A stretch of DNA of 64,000 bases, taken from the NCBI RefSeq assembly GCF_030541005.1, contig NZ_JASSVM010000011.1:1-64000 (forward strand). Direction: 5' to 3'. Source of the DNA: Marinobacter sp. SS5-14b (GTDB lineage: Bacteria > Pseudomonadota > Gammaproteobacteria > Pseudomonadales > Oleiphilaceae). The position numbers and the translations under genes are program-made. The notes beneath the pieces are model-generated. The model was not told the origin of the DNA, did no database searches, and saw nothing but the letters and a program-made list of their open reading frames with translations. Position 1 is the stretch's first letter. Every line of letters starts with the position of its first letter. Positions 5,924-15,218 of this stretch are shown one piece after another.

Positions 5924-8302
5924 TTATTCCCGGGTTTTGAGTACGGCGACGAGATCCAGCTTGCGGAGCCTCAGCCAGGTAATGAAACCTGATAACAGGG
6001 CGGACGCCACCACGACATTGGCGGCCAGCGCGAGGGTTTTCCCTGTGATGACCAGCGGCACCCGGTACAGCTCCGTTTGCAGTGCTGTAATCACGAGGTT
6101 TGCCAGGCCAAAGCCGATGCCCCAGCCCAACGGTATACCGAGGATGAGCAGAATCGCCAGCTCGCCTAACAGAATGTGGGACACCTCGTTATGGCTGTAA
6201 CCCAATACTCGCAAACTGGCCAGGTCTCGTCCCCGTTCGGCCAGGGAGATTCGGGCGGTGTTGTAGATCACACCAAAGGCAATGATGCCTCCCAGCAGGC
6301 TGATGATAAAGGTGTAGGTAAGGAAGGTACTGGCCAGGGTTTCAAAAAAGCTGTCCAGCATGGCCTGGCGCAGGGCAGTGCCGAGAACTCGGGGGGTGTT
6401 GCGAAGGTCTCGATACACCGTATCCACGAGGTCGGGGTCGAGGTTGAGTAGTACCTGGTTGACCACGGGGCCTTCTCGCAAGGCCTGGTTCATCGCGGCT
6501 AGGCTCATGTAGGCACCGACACCCAGAAACTCACTGCTGATGCCCGCCACTGGAAGTTGCAATGAGAGGCGCTGGCCGTCAAGTACACGCACCTGTACCT
6601 GGTCCCCTGGGCTGATGTTAAGCGCGACCGCCAGATAATCGGTAAGCAGCAGGCCGACCGGGGGTATGCTGACGGTGTTCAGGTTTTTGTCCACAACAAA
6701 CTGGAGCTCTGCGTGCTCGGGAATGCCGGTGAGCGCCGTGCGCCAGCGTCGGTGCCCGTTAACCAGTTCAATCGCAACCTGGCGTCGGCCTTCGGTATAG
6801 AGCACCCCGGGTTGTCTGGCCATGGCATAGAGCGCGGACTGGTTGACCGGATCGGTCAGGGTTACCGTCAGGTCCTGTTGCTGAACTCGGCCGAACTGGG
6901 TGTGAACCATCAAAGACACCGAGCTGAACTGGAAATTGCCCACCACCACAATCGCCGTGGCCATTGCGATTCCGGCAATAGACAGAGCCGTGCGGCCCGG
7001 GCGTCGGGCCAGTTGTCGCACAATCATACGTGACGGTTGTTGGAATCGTACCCAGGACAGCCAACGCTCGGGGAGGGTGACCTGGTATCTGGCGGGCGCC
7101 TCTGGTTGCATGGCCTCGGCCGGTGGCAAGGAGGCGGCTTGACGGATAGAGCGCCAGCCGCCGAGCCAGGCCGCACTCAGGCTTACGAAGGCCAGTGCGA
7201 GTACCCAGAGTGGGCTGATCCGGAATAGCAGTTCCGGAAAGCGGTAGTACTCGATGTACAGCCCACCCAACATACGGCCAAGCCAGAGCCCGGCCAGGGT
7301 GCCGATGAGCAAGCCGGCCAAGGCAATGCTGAGCACCAGCTGACTGTAATGCCAGCCAATCTGTCGGTTGCTGTAGCCAAAGGCCTTAAGTACCGCAATG
7401 ACTTCCCGTTGGGTGCTGATCAGGCGGCCAACCACCACGTTAAGCAGGAACATGGCCACGCCCATGAAAATGGCGGGGAAAATTATTGCCATGGCTTTTA
7501 GTTGTTCCAGCTCATCGCTCAGAAAACGATGGGAGAACTGATCCGCCCTGGCGTAGGCGCCGGTAGTGCCGTAACGCTCTAGCAAGCGGTCCAGCTGGTC
7601 AATCACGTCCTCCACGGGGCGGTTGGGCGCTGTCTGCAACACCAGGCTATTGAACGCACCTTTCATGTCCATGGCCGCTGCCAGGCCCGCCTGCGACATC
7701 CAGAGTACTCCGAAACGCTGATAGTCTGGCAGCATGCCGCCTGGGGGGATCACGTAGATGAATTCGGGAGATTCGGCGATACCGACAATGGTGAGGGTCT
7801 GTCGGCGGCCGTTGATGATGGCGTTTAATTGATCGTCCAGTTGCAGGCCGTGGGCGTCTGCAAAGCTGCCGATGATGGTGACCTCATCACTACGGCTGAT
7901 CTCAGGTAGGCGGCCGTGGCGCAAGTAGAGCTGGTTCACTTCAGGCTGACCTGTTTCCGGAACTGAGACCAGGTGCGCCGATACAGGATCATCAAAGCCC
8001 GCAACCTCGAGTTTGGCGCCGCCTTCCACCCGGCCACTAACCCGGGTAACGCCGGGGATCTGGGTTACCTGTTGCAGCAAATGGCGAGGAGCCCGTTTCA
8101 GCGAGACAAACACATCGGCAAACTGGTGCTGCTGATAGTATTGGCTTCGGGTGGCGCTGAGCGACGAGTAATTCACCAGTGACATCAGGCACACGGCAAT
8201 GCCACCGGCGATTACCAGGGCAATCGCCAGCATCTGGCCGCGCATCTGCCAGAGCTCCCGTCGGAGTTTGGTGTGCAGCACGCTGGTGCGGAAGCCCGGC
8301 AC
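5924..8302 (-). CDS. ABC transporter permease, FtsX/MacB-like, double-domain
   Basis: The 792-residue permease consists of two FtsX-type repeats. An N-terminal helix (MLAIALVIAGGIAVCLMSLV) is followed by a large periplasmic domain, and three helices lie near residues 270-390. A second helix at about 440-465 (GIAMATAIVVVGNFQF) is followed by another extracytoplasmic domain, and three C-terminal helices lie near 660-780. This is the architecture of lipoprotein- or lipid-related exporters and MacB-like pumps, not of nutrient importers. Its start is four bases after the ATPase stop. The cargo cannot be predicted from sequence. Confidence 0.87.
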   Translation of the reverse strand: MPGFRTSVLHTKLRRELWQMRGQMLAIALVIAGGIAVCLMSLVNYSSLSATRSQYYQQHQFADVFVSLKRAPRHLLQQVTQIPGVTRVSGRVEGGAKLEVAGFDDPVSAHLVSVPETGQPEVNQLYLRHGRLPEISRSDEVTIIGSFADAHGLQLDDQLNAIINGRRQTLTIVGIAESPEFIYVIPPGGMLPDYQRFGVLWMSQAGLAAAMDMKGAFNSLVLQTAPNRPVEDVIDQLDRLLERYGTTGAYARADQFSHRFLSDELEQLKAMAIIFPAIFMGVAMFLLNVVVGRLISTQREVIAVLKAFGYSNRQIGWHYSQLVLSIALAGLLIGTLAGLWLGRMLGGLYIEYYRFPELLFRISPLWVLALAFVSLSAAWLGGWRSIRQAASLPPAEAMQPEAPARYQVTLPERWLSWVRFQQPSRMIVRQLARRPGRTALSIAGIAMATAIVVVGNFQFSSVSLMVHTQFGRVQQQDLTVTLTDPVNQSALYAMARQPGVLYTEGRRQVAIELVNGHRRWRTALTGIPEHAELQFVVDKNLNTVSIPPVGLLLTDYLAVALNISPGDQVQVRVLDGQRLSLQLPVAGISSEFLGVGAYMSLAAMNQALREGPVVNQVLLNLDPDLVDTVYRDLRNTPRVLGTALRQAMLDSFFETLASTFLTYTFIISLLGGIIAFGVIYNTARISLAERGRDLASLRVLGYSHNEVSHILLGELAILLILGIPLGWGIGFGLANLVITALQTELYRVPLVITGKTLALAANVVVASALLSGFITWLRLRKLDLVAVLKTRE

Positions 8303-8306
8303 GGAA

Positions 8307-9026
8307 TTACCAGCTCAAGGAGCGCGGATCTTGCCGCGTTGCGTTGTGATGCTCACCACTGATGGTTCCGTCAGAGAGGGTGATGACTCGATCGGCCATC
8401 TGCGCAATAGACGCGTTGTGGGTAATGATAACGGTCGTAGTGCCGGTTTCTCGGTTGGCTTTTTCCAGTGCGGCCAGAACCAGAATGCCAGTGGCGGAAT
8501 CCAGGGCGCCGGTAGGCTCATCACACAGCAGTACGTTGGGCTGTTTGGCGATGGCCCGGGCGATTGCGACCCGCTGTTGTTCGCCGCCAGAGAGCTGGGC
8601 CGGAAAGTGATCCGCCCGGTTGGCCAACCCGACCAGTTCGAGCGCGGCATCCGGCTCCATCGGGTTGCGGGCTATTTCGGTCACGGCGATTACATTTTCC
8701 CGCGCAGTCAGGCTGGGGATCAGGTTGTAGAACTGGAACACGAAACCCACATAATCCCGTCGGTAGCGGGTGAGCTCTTTGTCGGTAGCCCGGGTGAGGT
8801 CGGTGTCCAGGTATTTCACTTCGCCGCTGGTGGGTACATCCAGCCCGCCTAATATATTCAACAACGTGGATTTGCCGGAACCCGACGCACCCAGCATCAC
8901 CACCAGCTCACCGGCGTAAAGATCTAGATCCACGCCGCGCAGGGCGTGCACTTGTACCTCGCCCTGATGGTAGGTCTTCGTCAGGCCGGAAGTGTGGAAC
9001 ACAGGTTGGTTCGGCTGGGTGATCAT
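8307..9026 (-). CDS. ABC transporter ATPase (MacB/LolD-like)
   Basis: The ATPase has Walker [11 protein letters not shown]-loop [13 protein letters not shown], signature [14 protein letters not shown], Walker [13 protein letters not shown] and the switch histidine in VIITHN. The [11 protein letters not shown] motif and the LSGGEQQRV form are typical of the LolD/MacB/FtsE class that pairs with FtsX-like permeases. I start at ATG 9026, giving 239 residues. An upstream ATG at 9074 would add 16 residues without family similarity, and neither start has a strong ribosome site. First gene of the ATPase-permease-adaptor operon, divergent from the glutathione transferase gene. Confidence 0.88.
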   Translation of the reverse strand: MITQPNQPVFHTSGLTKTYHQGEVQVHALRGVDLDLYAGELVVMLGASGSGKSTLLNILGGLDVPTSGEVKYLDTDLTRATDKELTRYRRDYVGFVFQFYNLIPSLTARENVIAVTEIARNPMEPDAALELVGLANRADHFPAQLSGGEQQRVAIARAIAKQPNVLLCDEPTGALDSATGILVLAALEKANRETGTTTVIITHNASIAQMADRVITLSDGTISGEHHNATRQDPRSLSW

Positions 9027-9158
9027 GGGGTTGAGTATAGCCCAGCGCCAGAACCCCGGTTTGAGAGGGCTCAATAAAACGGCAAACGTGCGCAGGCATG
9101 GGGGATTCAGGTAAAGTCAGTGAAACGCGTATCCACACCCACGTACTAGAGGTATTCC

Positions 9159-10031
9159 ATGAGCGATCCGACTTACACCCCGCCCCAGGTCTGGAAGTGG
9201 AATCCGGGAAATGGCGGAAGGTTTGCCAACATCAACCGCCCGATAGCCGGCCCGACTCACGACAAAGAGTTGCCGGTGGGTGAGCATCCGTTCCAGCTGT
9301 ATTCCCTGGCTACACCCAATGGAGTCAAGGCCACTATCATGCTGGAAGAGCTGCTGGAAAAAGGCATCAAAGACGCCGAGTACGATGCCTGGTTGATCCA
9401 GATTATGGAGGGCGATCAGTTCAGCAGCGGCTTTGTGGACGTTAACCCCAATTCCAAAATACCGGCGTTGCTTGATCGCAGTGAAAGCCCGGCTGTGCGG
9501 GTTTTCGAATCCGGCTCAATCCTGTTTTATCTGGCCGAAAAGTTTGGTGAGTTTTTGCCGACCGGTCGTGCTCAGCGCTCGGAAACAATGAACTGGCTGT
9601 TCTGGCAGATGGCCAGCGCGCCAATTCTGGGCGGCGGTTTCGGGCACTTTTACGCCTATGCGCCGGAAAAATACGAATACCCGATCGACCGCTACACTAT
9701 GGAGGTGAAGCGGCAACTGGATGTGTTGGATCGCCAGTTAGCGAAAAACGAATACATTGCCGGTGATGAATACACCATTGCGGATATGGCGATCTGGCCC
9801 TGGTACGGCGCTTTGGTGAAAAACATGGTGTATGAGGCGGCCGAATTCCTGGAGGCCCACACCTACACCAACGTTGTGCGGTGGACTAATGAGCTGGCCC
9901 AGCGGCCGGCGGTTAAGCGCGGCCGGATGGTCAACAAGGCATGGGGCGAGCTGTCCTCCCAGTTGCATGAGCGCCATGATGCCAGCGATTTTGAATTGCG
10001 CACCCAGGACAAACTGGGCGGTGGTGAATAA
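9159..10031 (+). CDS. yghU: Glutathione transferase, YghU/Nu class
   Basis: The 290-residue product matches YghU-type enzymes throughout. An N-terminal extension (YTPPQVWKWN, then GGRFANINRPIAG) precedes a thioredoxin-like domain containing LYSLATPNGVKATIMLEELL and DVNPNSKIPAL, with ESGSILFYLAEKFG for glutathione binding. The all-helical C-terminal domain includes the conserved YTIADMAIWPWYG. Nu-class enzymes bind two glutathione molecules and have disulfide reductase and peroxidase activity, so a cytosolic role in redox defence is likely. It is followed nine bases later by the Lon-like protease gene, possibly one transcript. Confidence 0.93.
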   Translation: MSDPTYTPPQVWKWNPGNGGRFANINRPIAGPTHDKELPVGEHPFQLYSLATPNGVKATIMLEELLEKGIKDAEYDAWLIQIMEGDQFSSGFVDVNPNSKIPALLDRSESPAVRVFESGSILFYLAEKFGEFLPTGRAQRSETMNWLFWQMASAPILGGGFGHFYAYAPEKYEYPIDRYTMEVKRQLDVLDRQLAKNEYIAGDEYTIADMAIWPWYGALVKNMVYEAAEFLEAHTYTNVVRWTNELAQRPAVKRGRMVNKAWGELSSQLHERHDASDFELRTQDKLGGGE

Positions 10032-10040
10032 GGAGCAATA

Positions 10041-12452
10041 ATGGTTGTGCCTGCGGCGTTAACAGAAGACCAGATTTACCACCGCTGTCCGCCTGAGATG
10101 CTGGACTTTGACACCACTGAGGCTCTGGAGAATGTGGACCTGCCGTTTGGGCAGGAGCGTATGCTTCGTGCTCTGGAATTTGGTGCGGGCATGCGCGCCA
10201 GCGGTTTTAATCTGTTTGTTCTGGGGCCGTCCGGCGCAGGTAAGCATGAACTGGTCAAACGGTTCCTGGCCAGTCATGCCGCAGGCAAACCGGTGCCTTC
10301 AGACTGGTGCCATCTCTTTAACTTTCAGCAGTCAGACAAGCCTGTGGCGATCACGCTACCTCCGGGTGAAGGCAGGGTCTTCAAAAGTGACATGAGCATC
10401 CTCGCCAGTGAGCTGAAAACCGCGATTCCGGCTACGTTTGAAAGTGAGGAATATCAGGCCCGCATTCAGGAGTTGCAGGAAGAGGTCACCCGGCGTCAGC
10501 AAAAGGGCCTGTTTGCCATCCAGGAAGAGGCTAACGCCAACCATATTGCCATGCTGACAACCCCCGCCGGATTTACCTTTGCGCCGATGCGTAACGGCGA
10601 GGTGATCGAGCCCGAGGAATACAAGACCTTCTCCGATGAAGAAAAAGAGCTGGTGGAAGCCAAGGTGGAAGATCTTCAAAAGAAACTCCAGCAGGCGATC
10701 CAGCAGGTGCCGAGATTGCGCAAGGAAGTTCGCGAGCGAATACACGAGCTGAATGAAGAAATGGTGCAGCTGACGTTGGGCGGCCCGATTGGTGAGCTGC
10801 GCGAGAAATGGTCTCATGTCCCGGCGGTGGTCGCGTATCTGGATGCTGTGCGCGAGGATGTCGTGGAGCACGCTGAAGCGTTCCAGGACAACGAAAACGG
10901 TGCCCCCGCAGGGCTGCTGAACCGCTACCGCGTTAATCTGCTGGTCGATAACGCCGATACCCGCGGTGCCCCGGTGGTCTACGAGGATTTGCCCAACCAC
11001 CAACATTTGACCGGGCAAATCGAACATCGGGCCCATCAGGGTAACCTGTATACCGACTTCACGTTGATTCGCGCCGGCTCTCTGCACAGGGCCAATGGCG
11101 GATATCTGGTACTGGATGCCCGCCGTATTCTGACCCAGCCCATGGCCTGGGAGAGCCTTAAACGCATCTTGTTCTCCGGCGAGATCCGCATTGAATCGCT
11201 GGAACGATTGTATGGCCTGGCGACCACCGTCAGCCAGCAGCCGGAGCCGATTCCCCTGAATGTGAAAGTGGTGTTGCTGGGCGATCGCACGCTGTATTAC
11301 CTGTTGTCCCATTATGATCCCGACTTCCTGGACCTGTTCAAGGTAGAAGCGGATTTTGAGGATGACCTGGAACGGGACGACGACAGTTACCTGCTGTATG
11401 CCCGCATGATTGCCACCATGGCTCGGGCATCCGGCATCAAAGCGCTGGACCGCGCGGCCGTTGCCCGGGTGATCGAACATGCCAGCCGCCTGGCTGGGGA
11501 TCAGAAAAAGCTGACCGCCCACGACCGTGTGCTGAAGGATTTGCTCAGCGAGGCTGACCATTGGGCCAGCGAGGCCGGCAGTGCCCGTATTGAGGCCTGT
11601 CACATACAGCAGGCCATCGATGAGCGGGAGTATCGCGCCAGTCGAATCCGGGAACGCAGTCTGGAGCAGATTCGCCGCGGCTTGATGATGATTGCCACGA
11701 CAGGCGAGCAGGCCGGGCAAGTGAATGGTTTGTCGGTATTGCAGATCGGTGCCACCCGGTTTGGCCAGCCCACCCGCATTACGGCCACCGCACGCCCGGG
11801 CAAAGGGCAGGTGGTGGATATCGAACGAGAAGCGAAGCTTGGCGGCCCGATCCACAGCAAGGCGGTGATGATCCTCTCGCGCTTTCTGGCCAATCGGTAT
11901 GCCCCGATGGGGGAGTTGTCGTTGTCTGCCAGCCTGGCATTCGAGCAGTCCTACGGAGGTGTGGAGGGCGATTCGGCCTCGGTCGCAGAAACCTGCGTGC
12001 TGCTGTCGGCCATAGCCGGCGTGCCGCTAAAACAGTCGCTGGCGGTTACCGGTTCGATGAATCAGCACGGCGAGGTGCAGGCAGTGGGGGGCGTGAATGA
12101 AAAAATCGAAGGTTTCTTCAACGTCTGCCAGCAGGCAGGAGGTGTTAACGGCCAGGGTGCCCTGCTACCGGCCAGCAACATTGAACATTTAATGCTGAAC
12201 GACGATGTCCGTGGCGTGGTGCGCGACGGGCGCTTTGCCATTTACCCGCTTACCCGAATCGATCAGGCCATTGAGTTGCTGACCGGGATGGAAGCCGGCG
12301 AACCGGATGCCGATGGCCAGTTCCCCGAGAACAGCTTCAATCGCCTGGTGGCTGAGCGTTTGGCGAAGTTTGCCGAAGTCGGCAAGAAAAAGGATTCGGA
12401 ACAGGAGAACGGTAACGGAGGCAATGGCGATGGCAGCGACGGAGATCGCTGA
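10041..12452 (+). CDS. ATP-dependent Lon-family protease (non-classical, LonB/YcbZ-like)
   Basis: This 803-residue protein combines an AAA ATPase region with a Lon-type serine/lysine protease domain. Walker A is GPSGAGKHE near residue 61; the central region contains a long helical insertion at about 130-270, and GGYLVLDARRI sits in the ATPase half. The protease domain has the catalytic serine at 645 (EGDSASVAE) and lysine at 688 (GGVNEKIEGF). It lacks the N-terminal substrate domain of classical LonA. Homologues degrade misfolded or specific proteins, but targets are unknown. The acidic, glycine/asparagine-rich tail (ENGNGGNGDGSDGDR) overlaps the next gene by 23 bases. Confidence 0.9.
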   Translation: MVVPAALTEDQIYHRCPPEMLDFDTTEALENVDLPFGQERMLRALEFGAGMRASGFNLFVLGPSGAGKHELVKRFLASHAAGKPVPSDWCHLFNFQQSDKPVAITLPPGEGRVFKSDMSILASELKTAIPATFESEEYQARIQELQEEVTRRQQKGLFAIQEEANANHIAMLTTPAGFTFAPMRNGEVIEPEEYKTFSDEEKELVEAKVEDLQKKLQQAIQQVPRLRKEVRERIHELNEEMVQLTLGGPIGELREKWSHVPAVVAYLDAVREDVVEHAEAFQDNENGAPAGLLNRYRVNLLVDNADTRGAPVVYEDLPNHQHLTGQIEHRAHQGNLYTDFTLIRAGSLHRANGGYLVLDARRILTQPMAWESLKRILFSGEIRIESLERLYGLATTVSQQPEPIPLNVKVVLLGDRTLYYLLSHYDPDFLDLFKVEADFEDDLERDDDSYLLYARMIATMARASGIKALDRAAVARVIEHASRLAGDQKKLTAHDRVLKDLLSEADHWASEAGSARIEACHIQQAIDEREYRASRIRERSLEQIRRGLMMIATTGEQAGQVNGLSVLQIGATRFGQPTRITATARPGKGQVVDIEREAKLGGPIHSKAVMILSRFLANRYAPMGELSLSASLAFEQSYGGVEGDSASVAETCVLLSAIAGVPLKQSLAVTGSMNQHGEVQAVGGVNEKIEGFFNVCQQAGGVNGQGALLPASNIEHLMLNDDVRGVVRDGRFAIYPLTRIDQAIELLTGMEAGEPDADGQFPENSFNRLVAERLAKFAEVGKKKDSEQENGNGGNGDGSDGDR

Positions 12453-13299
12453 ATCAAAGTCGACGGCGAAGGCTGCAGGCCGGGTTCTGATCTTGCTGGA
12501 CGGCTCCCGCCTGAGCCTCGCCGCTCTGGAGGCTGCGGCCGAGATCGCGGCCGCCCGCAAGGCCGAAGTGCTGGGTATCTTTGTGGAGGAGGTTAACCTG
12601 TTGCGCAGCGCGGGCTACGGCTTTGCCCGCGAAGTTGGCGGCAGCTCCGGGTTGGCCCGTCCCCTGGATGTAGCCGCGTTGGAGGCACGAATGCATTCGT
12701 TGGCGCAACAGGTGCGTCGCTCTCTGGAGCAGGCTATGGCGCGACGGGGCTTGGTGCAGGCGCTGAAGTTGTGCCGAGGACGTGTGGCGGATGAGGTGCT
12801 GAGCCTGGTCGGGCCGGAGGATCTGGTGGTCATGGGCCGGGTGGGCTGGTCCGGGATTCCTGGTGCCCGTCTCGGCTCTACTGCTCGCATTTTGGTGCGA
12901 CAGGCGCCGGGAGATGTGCTGCTTTGGGTGGAGCCCCGGCCACGCCGGCAGGAGCGTGTGGTGGTATTGCTCAACCACGATCAGGGTGCCAATCACCGGG
13001 CGGTCAAAGTGGGTGCAGAGCTAGCCCGGAGACACCATCAGCCACTGACGGTGCTGGTTCGGATGGCAGCTGGTAAGGGTCAGCCGATTACTGAAGATTT
13101 GATGGCCTATCTGCGCCACGAAGGTATTACCGCCAGGGTGAAACTGCTGCCGATGGCCAGTGCCGTTGCGGTGGCAAGAGCAATGCGGGAGGAGGGGATG
13201 GCACAGTTAGTGATCAGTCGCCAATGCAGTTTGTTTGGCGAGCAGGGCGCAGAGGCCCTGCTGGCGGCCATGGATGTGCCGGTGACGGTAACGCCTTGA
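12430..13299 (+). CDS. Universal-stress-protein-like protein with two UspA-type halves
   Basis: I start at ATG 12430, eight bases after GGAGG at 12417-12421, giving 289 residues; ATG 12424 is possible but too close. The N-terminal half, VLILLDGSRLSLAALEAAAE, through VMGRVGWSGIPG to GSTARILVRQAPGDVLL, resembles a UspA domain (strand, helix, then the G-S-T-A-R nucleotide-loop area). The C-terminal half (VVVLLNHDQGANHRAVKVGA) starts a second, more degenerate copy. The overlap with the Lon-like gene implies translational coupling, so a stress or quality-control role alongside the protease is a reasonable inference. Family assignment is by pattern only. Confidence 0.65.
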   Translation: MAATEIAESKSTAKAAGRVLILLDGSRLSLAALEAAAEIAAARKAEVLGIFVEEVNLLRSAGYGFAREVGGSSGLARPLDVAALEARMHSLAQQVRRSLEQAMARRGLVQALKLCRGRVADEVLSLVGPEDLVVMGRVGWSGIPGARLGSTARILVRQAPGDVLLWVEPRPRRQERVVVLLNHDQGANHRAVKVGAELARRHHQPLTVLVRMAAGKGQPITEDLMAYLRHEGITARVKLLPMASAVAVARAMREEGMAQLVISRQCSLFGEQGAEALLAAMDVPVTVTP

Positions 13300-13313
13300 C
13301 GCTGGTTTGAAGG

Positions 13314-15203
13314 TCAGGCAATTTCCCGGTCGCCGGCTTTATTAAGTACCTGCGCAATGGCATCTGCCTCCAGCGTTTCATGCTCCATGACCGCCTTGGC
13401 CAGCGCTTCGAGCTCTTTGCGGTGCTCTTGCAGGAAGTTGACTGTGAAGGCTTCCAGCTTCAGTAACTGGGTCTGAATTTCGGAATCAATCATCTCGGCC
13501 AGTTTTTCACTGTATTCCCTGGGCGCCCCCATTTCCCGGCCCAGGAAAACGTGCTCTTCACCAATCCCCAGGCCCAGTGGCCCGACAGTTTCACTCATGC
13601 CCCATTGGCCGATCATACGGCGCAGTAACTTGGTAGCTTCTTTCAGGTCGTTCTGGGCACCGGTACTCACTTCTCCATAGATGATTTTTTCCGCCGAACG
13701 GCCGCCCAGCATCACCTTGATGCGATCCCTCAGATAGCTTTCTGTATAGTTGTATTTGTCTTCTTTGGGCGTCTGTTCGGTAACGCCCATGGCCATGCCG
13801 TGGGGGATGATGGTGATTTTGGTGAGTGGGTCGGCCTTGGGCATGTAATGGGCCATCAATGCGTGGCCGCATTCGTGGTAGGCCACCACTTCTCGTTCTT
13901 CCGGTGTCAGATGGGCATCACGCTCTTCTCCGAGAATAATGCGATCTCGCGCCAGCTCGAAGCAATGGGCATTCACCTCCTCCAGATTTTCCCGGGCAGC
14001 CGTGAGGGCTGCTTCGTTTACCAGGTTTTTCAGGTCGGCGCCGGAGAAGCCGGTGGTGCGGGCCGACAACTGCTCCAGGTTTACATCGTGGGCCAGGGGT
14101 ACTTTGCGCACGTGGACCTGCAAGATGGCCTCCCGGGCCTCTTTGTGGGGCAGATCCAGAGTGATCTTGCGGTCAAAGCGGCCGGGCCGAAGCAGGGCAG
14201 AGTCCAGTACGTCCGGGCGGTTGGTGGCAGACAGCACCAGAATGTTTTCGTGGGCCTCAAAACCGTCCATTTCGGTGAGAATCTGGTTCAGGGTTTGTTC
14301 CCGCTCGTCGTGGCCACCGCCCAGACCGGCCCCCCGTGAGCGCCCGATGGCGTCCAGTTCGTCGATAAAGATCAGGGCCGGCGCCTCTTTTCGGGCGGTC
14401 TGGAACATGTCCCGCACCCGGGCCGCGCCGACGCCGACAAACATTTCGATGAATTCCGAGGCGCTGATGCTGAAAAATGGCACTTCGGCTTCTCCGGCAA
14501 TGGCTCTGGCCAGGAGTGTCTTGCCTGTGCCTGGCGGGCCCACCAACAGCACGCCTTTGGGCATGACCGCGCCCAGTCGGCGGTATTTTTCCGGCGCTTT
14601 CAGGAAATCAATGATCTCGGCAATGTCTCGCTTTGCGGATTCGATGCCGGCGACGTCTGCCAGTGTGGTGCTGGAAGTTTCTTTGCGGGCCCGCCGAGCT
14701 CTGGATTTGGCGTAGTCAAAGGGGCTGCCGCCGCCTGTCATACGCTTTTGAGCGGCCCCCCAGAACCAGAACATCAGTCCCAGCAACAGAATCCAGGGTA
14801 GAAAGCCCAGGATCAGCTCTTGCCACCAGGGCCGCCCGGATGCGGCTCCGCGGATGAGCACTTGTTGCTGTTCCAGCAGCGACAACAGGTCTGGATCCTC
14901 CACAGGTGGTCGCACGGTGAGGAATCGGGTGCTGGTGGATCCGGTATCAGAGCTGAAGCGGCCAGCGCCGGAATCGGTAAATTGGCCCCGAATTTCCTCG
15001 TTCTGCAGGGTGACCTCGGCCACCTGGCCATTCAGCACGGCTTCCTTGAATTCGGAATAGGCCAGTTCCCGTTGCTGGGGCTGGCCACTGTCCTGAAGCC
15101 ACAGAAACATCAGAAAAATGGCCGCGCTCAGCCAGATGAACGACAGCTGGTTAGGCGCCGCAGGCTGAGGGCTTGGGTCTTTACTTTGTTTCTCCGGTTC
15201 CAT
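13314..15203 (-). CDS. ftsH: FtsH-type membrane AAA zinc metalloprotease (probable second copy)
   Basis: The 629-residue product has two N-terminal transmembrane helices (about 17-36 and 131-150) around a short periplasmic domain. An AAA module follows with Walker A GPPGTGKT at 222-229, Walker B ALIFIDELDAIG, and the second region of homology ending RPGRFDRKI. The zinc-protease motif HECGH is at 443-447. FtsH degrades membrane and regulatory proteins. The housekeeping ftsH in this group usually sits beside rlmE and folP, neither of which is here, so this is probably a paralogue. It is co-oriented with ggt 15 bp upstream and convergent with the Usp/Lon-like genes. Confidence 0.93.
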   Translation of the reverse strand: MEPEKQSKDPSPQPAAPNQLSFIWLSAAIFLMFLWLQDSGQPQQRELAYSEFKEAVLNGQVAEVTLQNEEIRGQFTDSGAGRFSSDTGSTSTRFLTVRPPVEDPDLLSLLEQQQVLIRGAASGRPWWQELILGFLPWILLLGLMFWFWGAAQKRMTGGGSPFDYAKSRARRARKETSSTTLADVAGIESAKRDIAEIIDFLKAPEKYRRLGAVMPKGVLLVGPPGTGKTLLARAIAGEAEVPFFSISASEFIEMFVGVGAARVRDMFQTARKEAPALIFIDELDAIGRSRGAGLGGGHDEREQTLNQILTEMDGFEAHENILVLSATNRPDVLDSALLRPGRFDRKITLDLPHKEAREAILQVHVRKVPLAHDVNLEQLSARTTGFSGADLKNLVNEAALTAARENLEEVNAHCFELARDRIILGEERDAHLTPEEREVVAYHECGHALMAHYMPKADPLTKITIIPHGMAMGVTEQTPKEDKYNYTESYLRDRIKVMLGGRSAEKIIYGEVSTGAQNDLKEATKLLRRMIGQWGMSETVGPLGLGIGEEHVFLGREMGAPREYSEKLAEMIDSEIQTQLLKLEAFTVNFLQEHRKELEALAKAVMEHETLEADAIAQVLNKAGDREIA

Positions 15204-15218
15204 GCCTGCTTTCCTTTA

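Noticed and set aside
10356..11855. 499-codon minus-strand frame opposite the Lon-like gene
   Set aside because: It is an antisense shadow from codon bias in a GC-rich gene; the plus strand encodes a full recognised protease.
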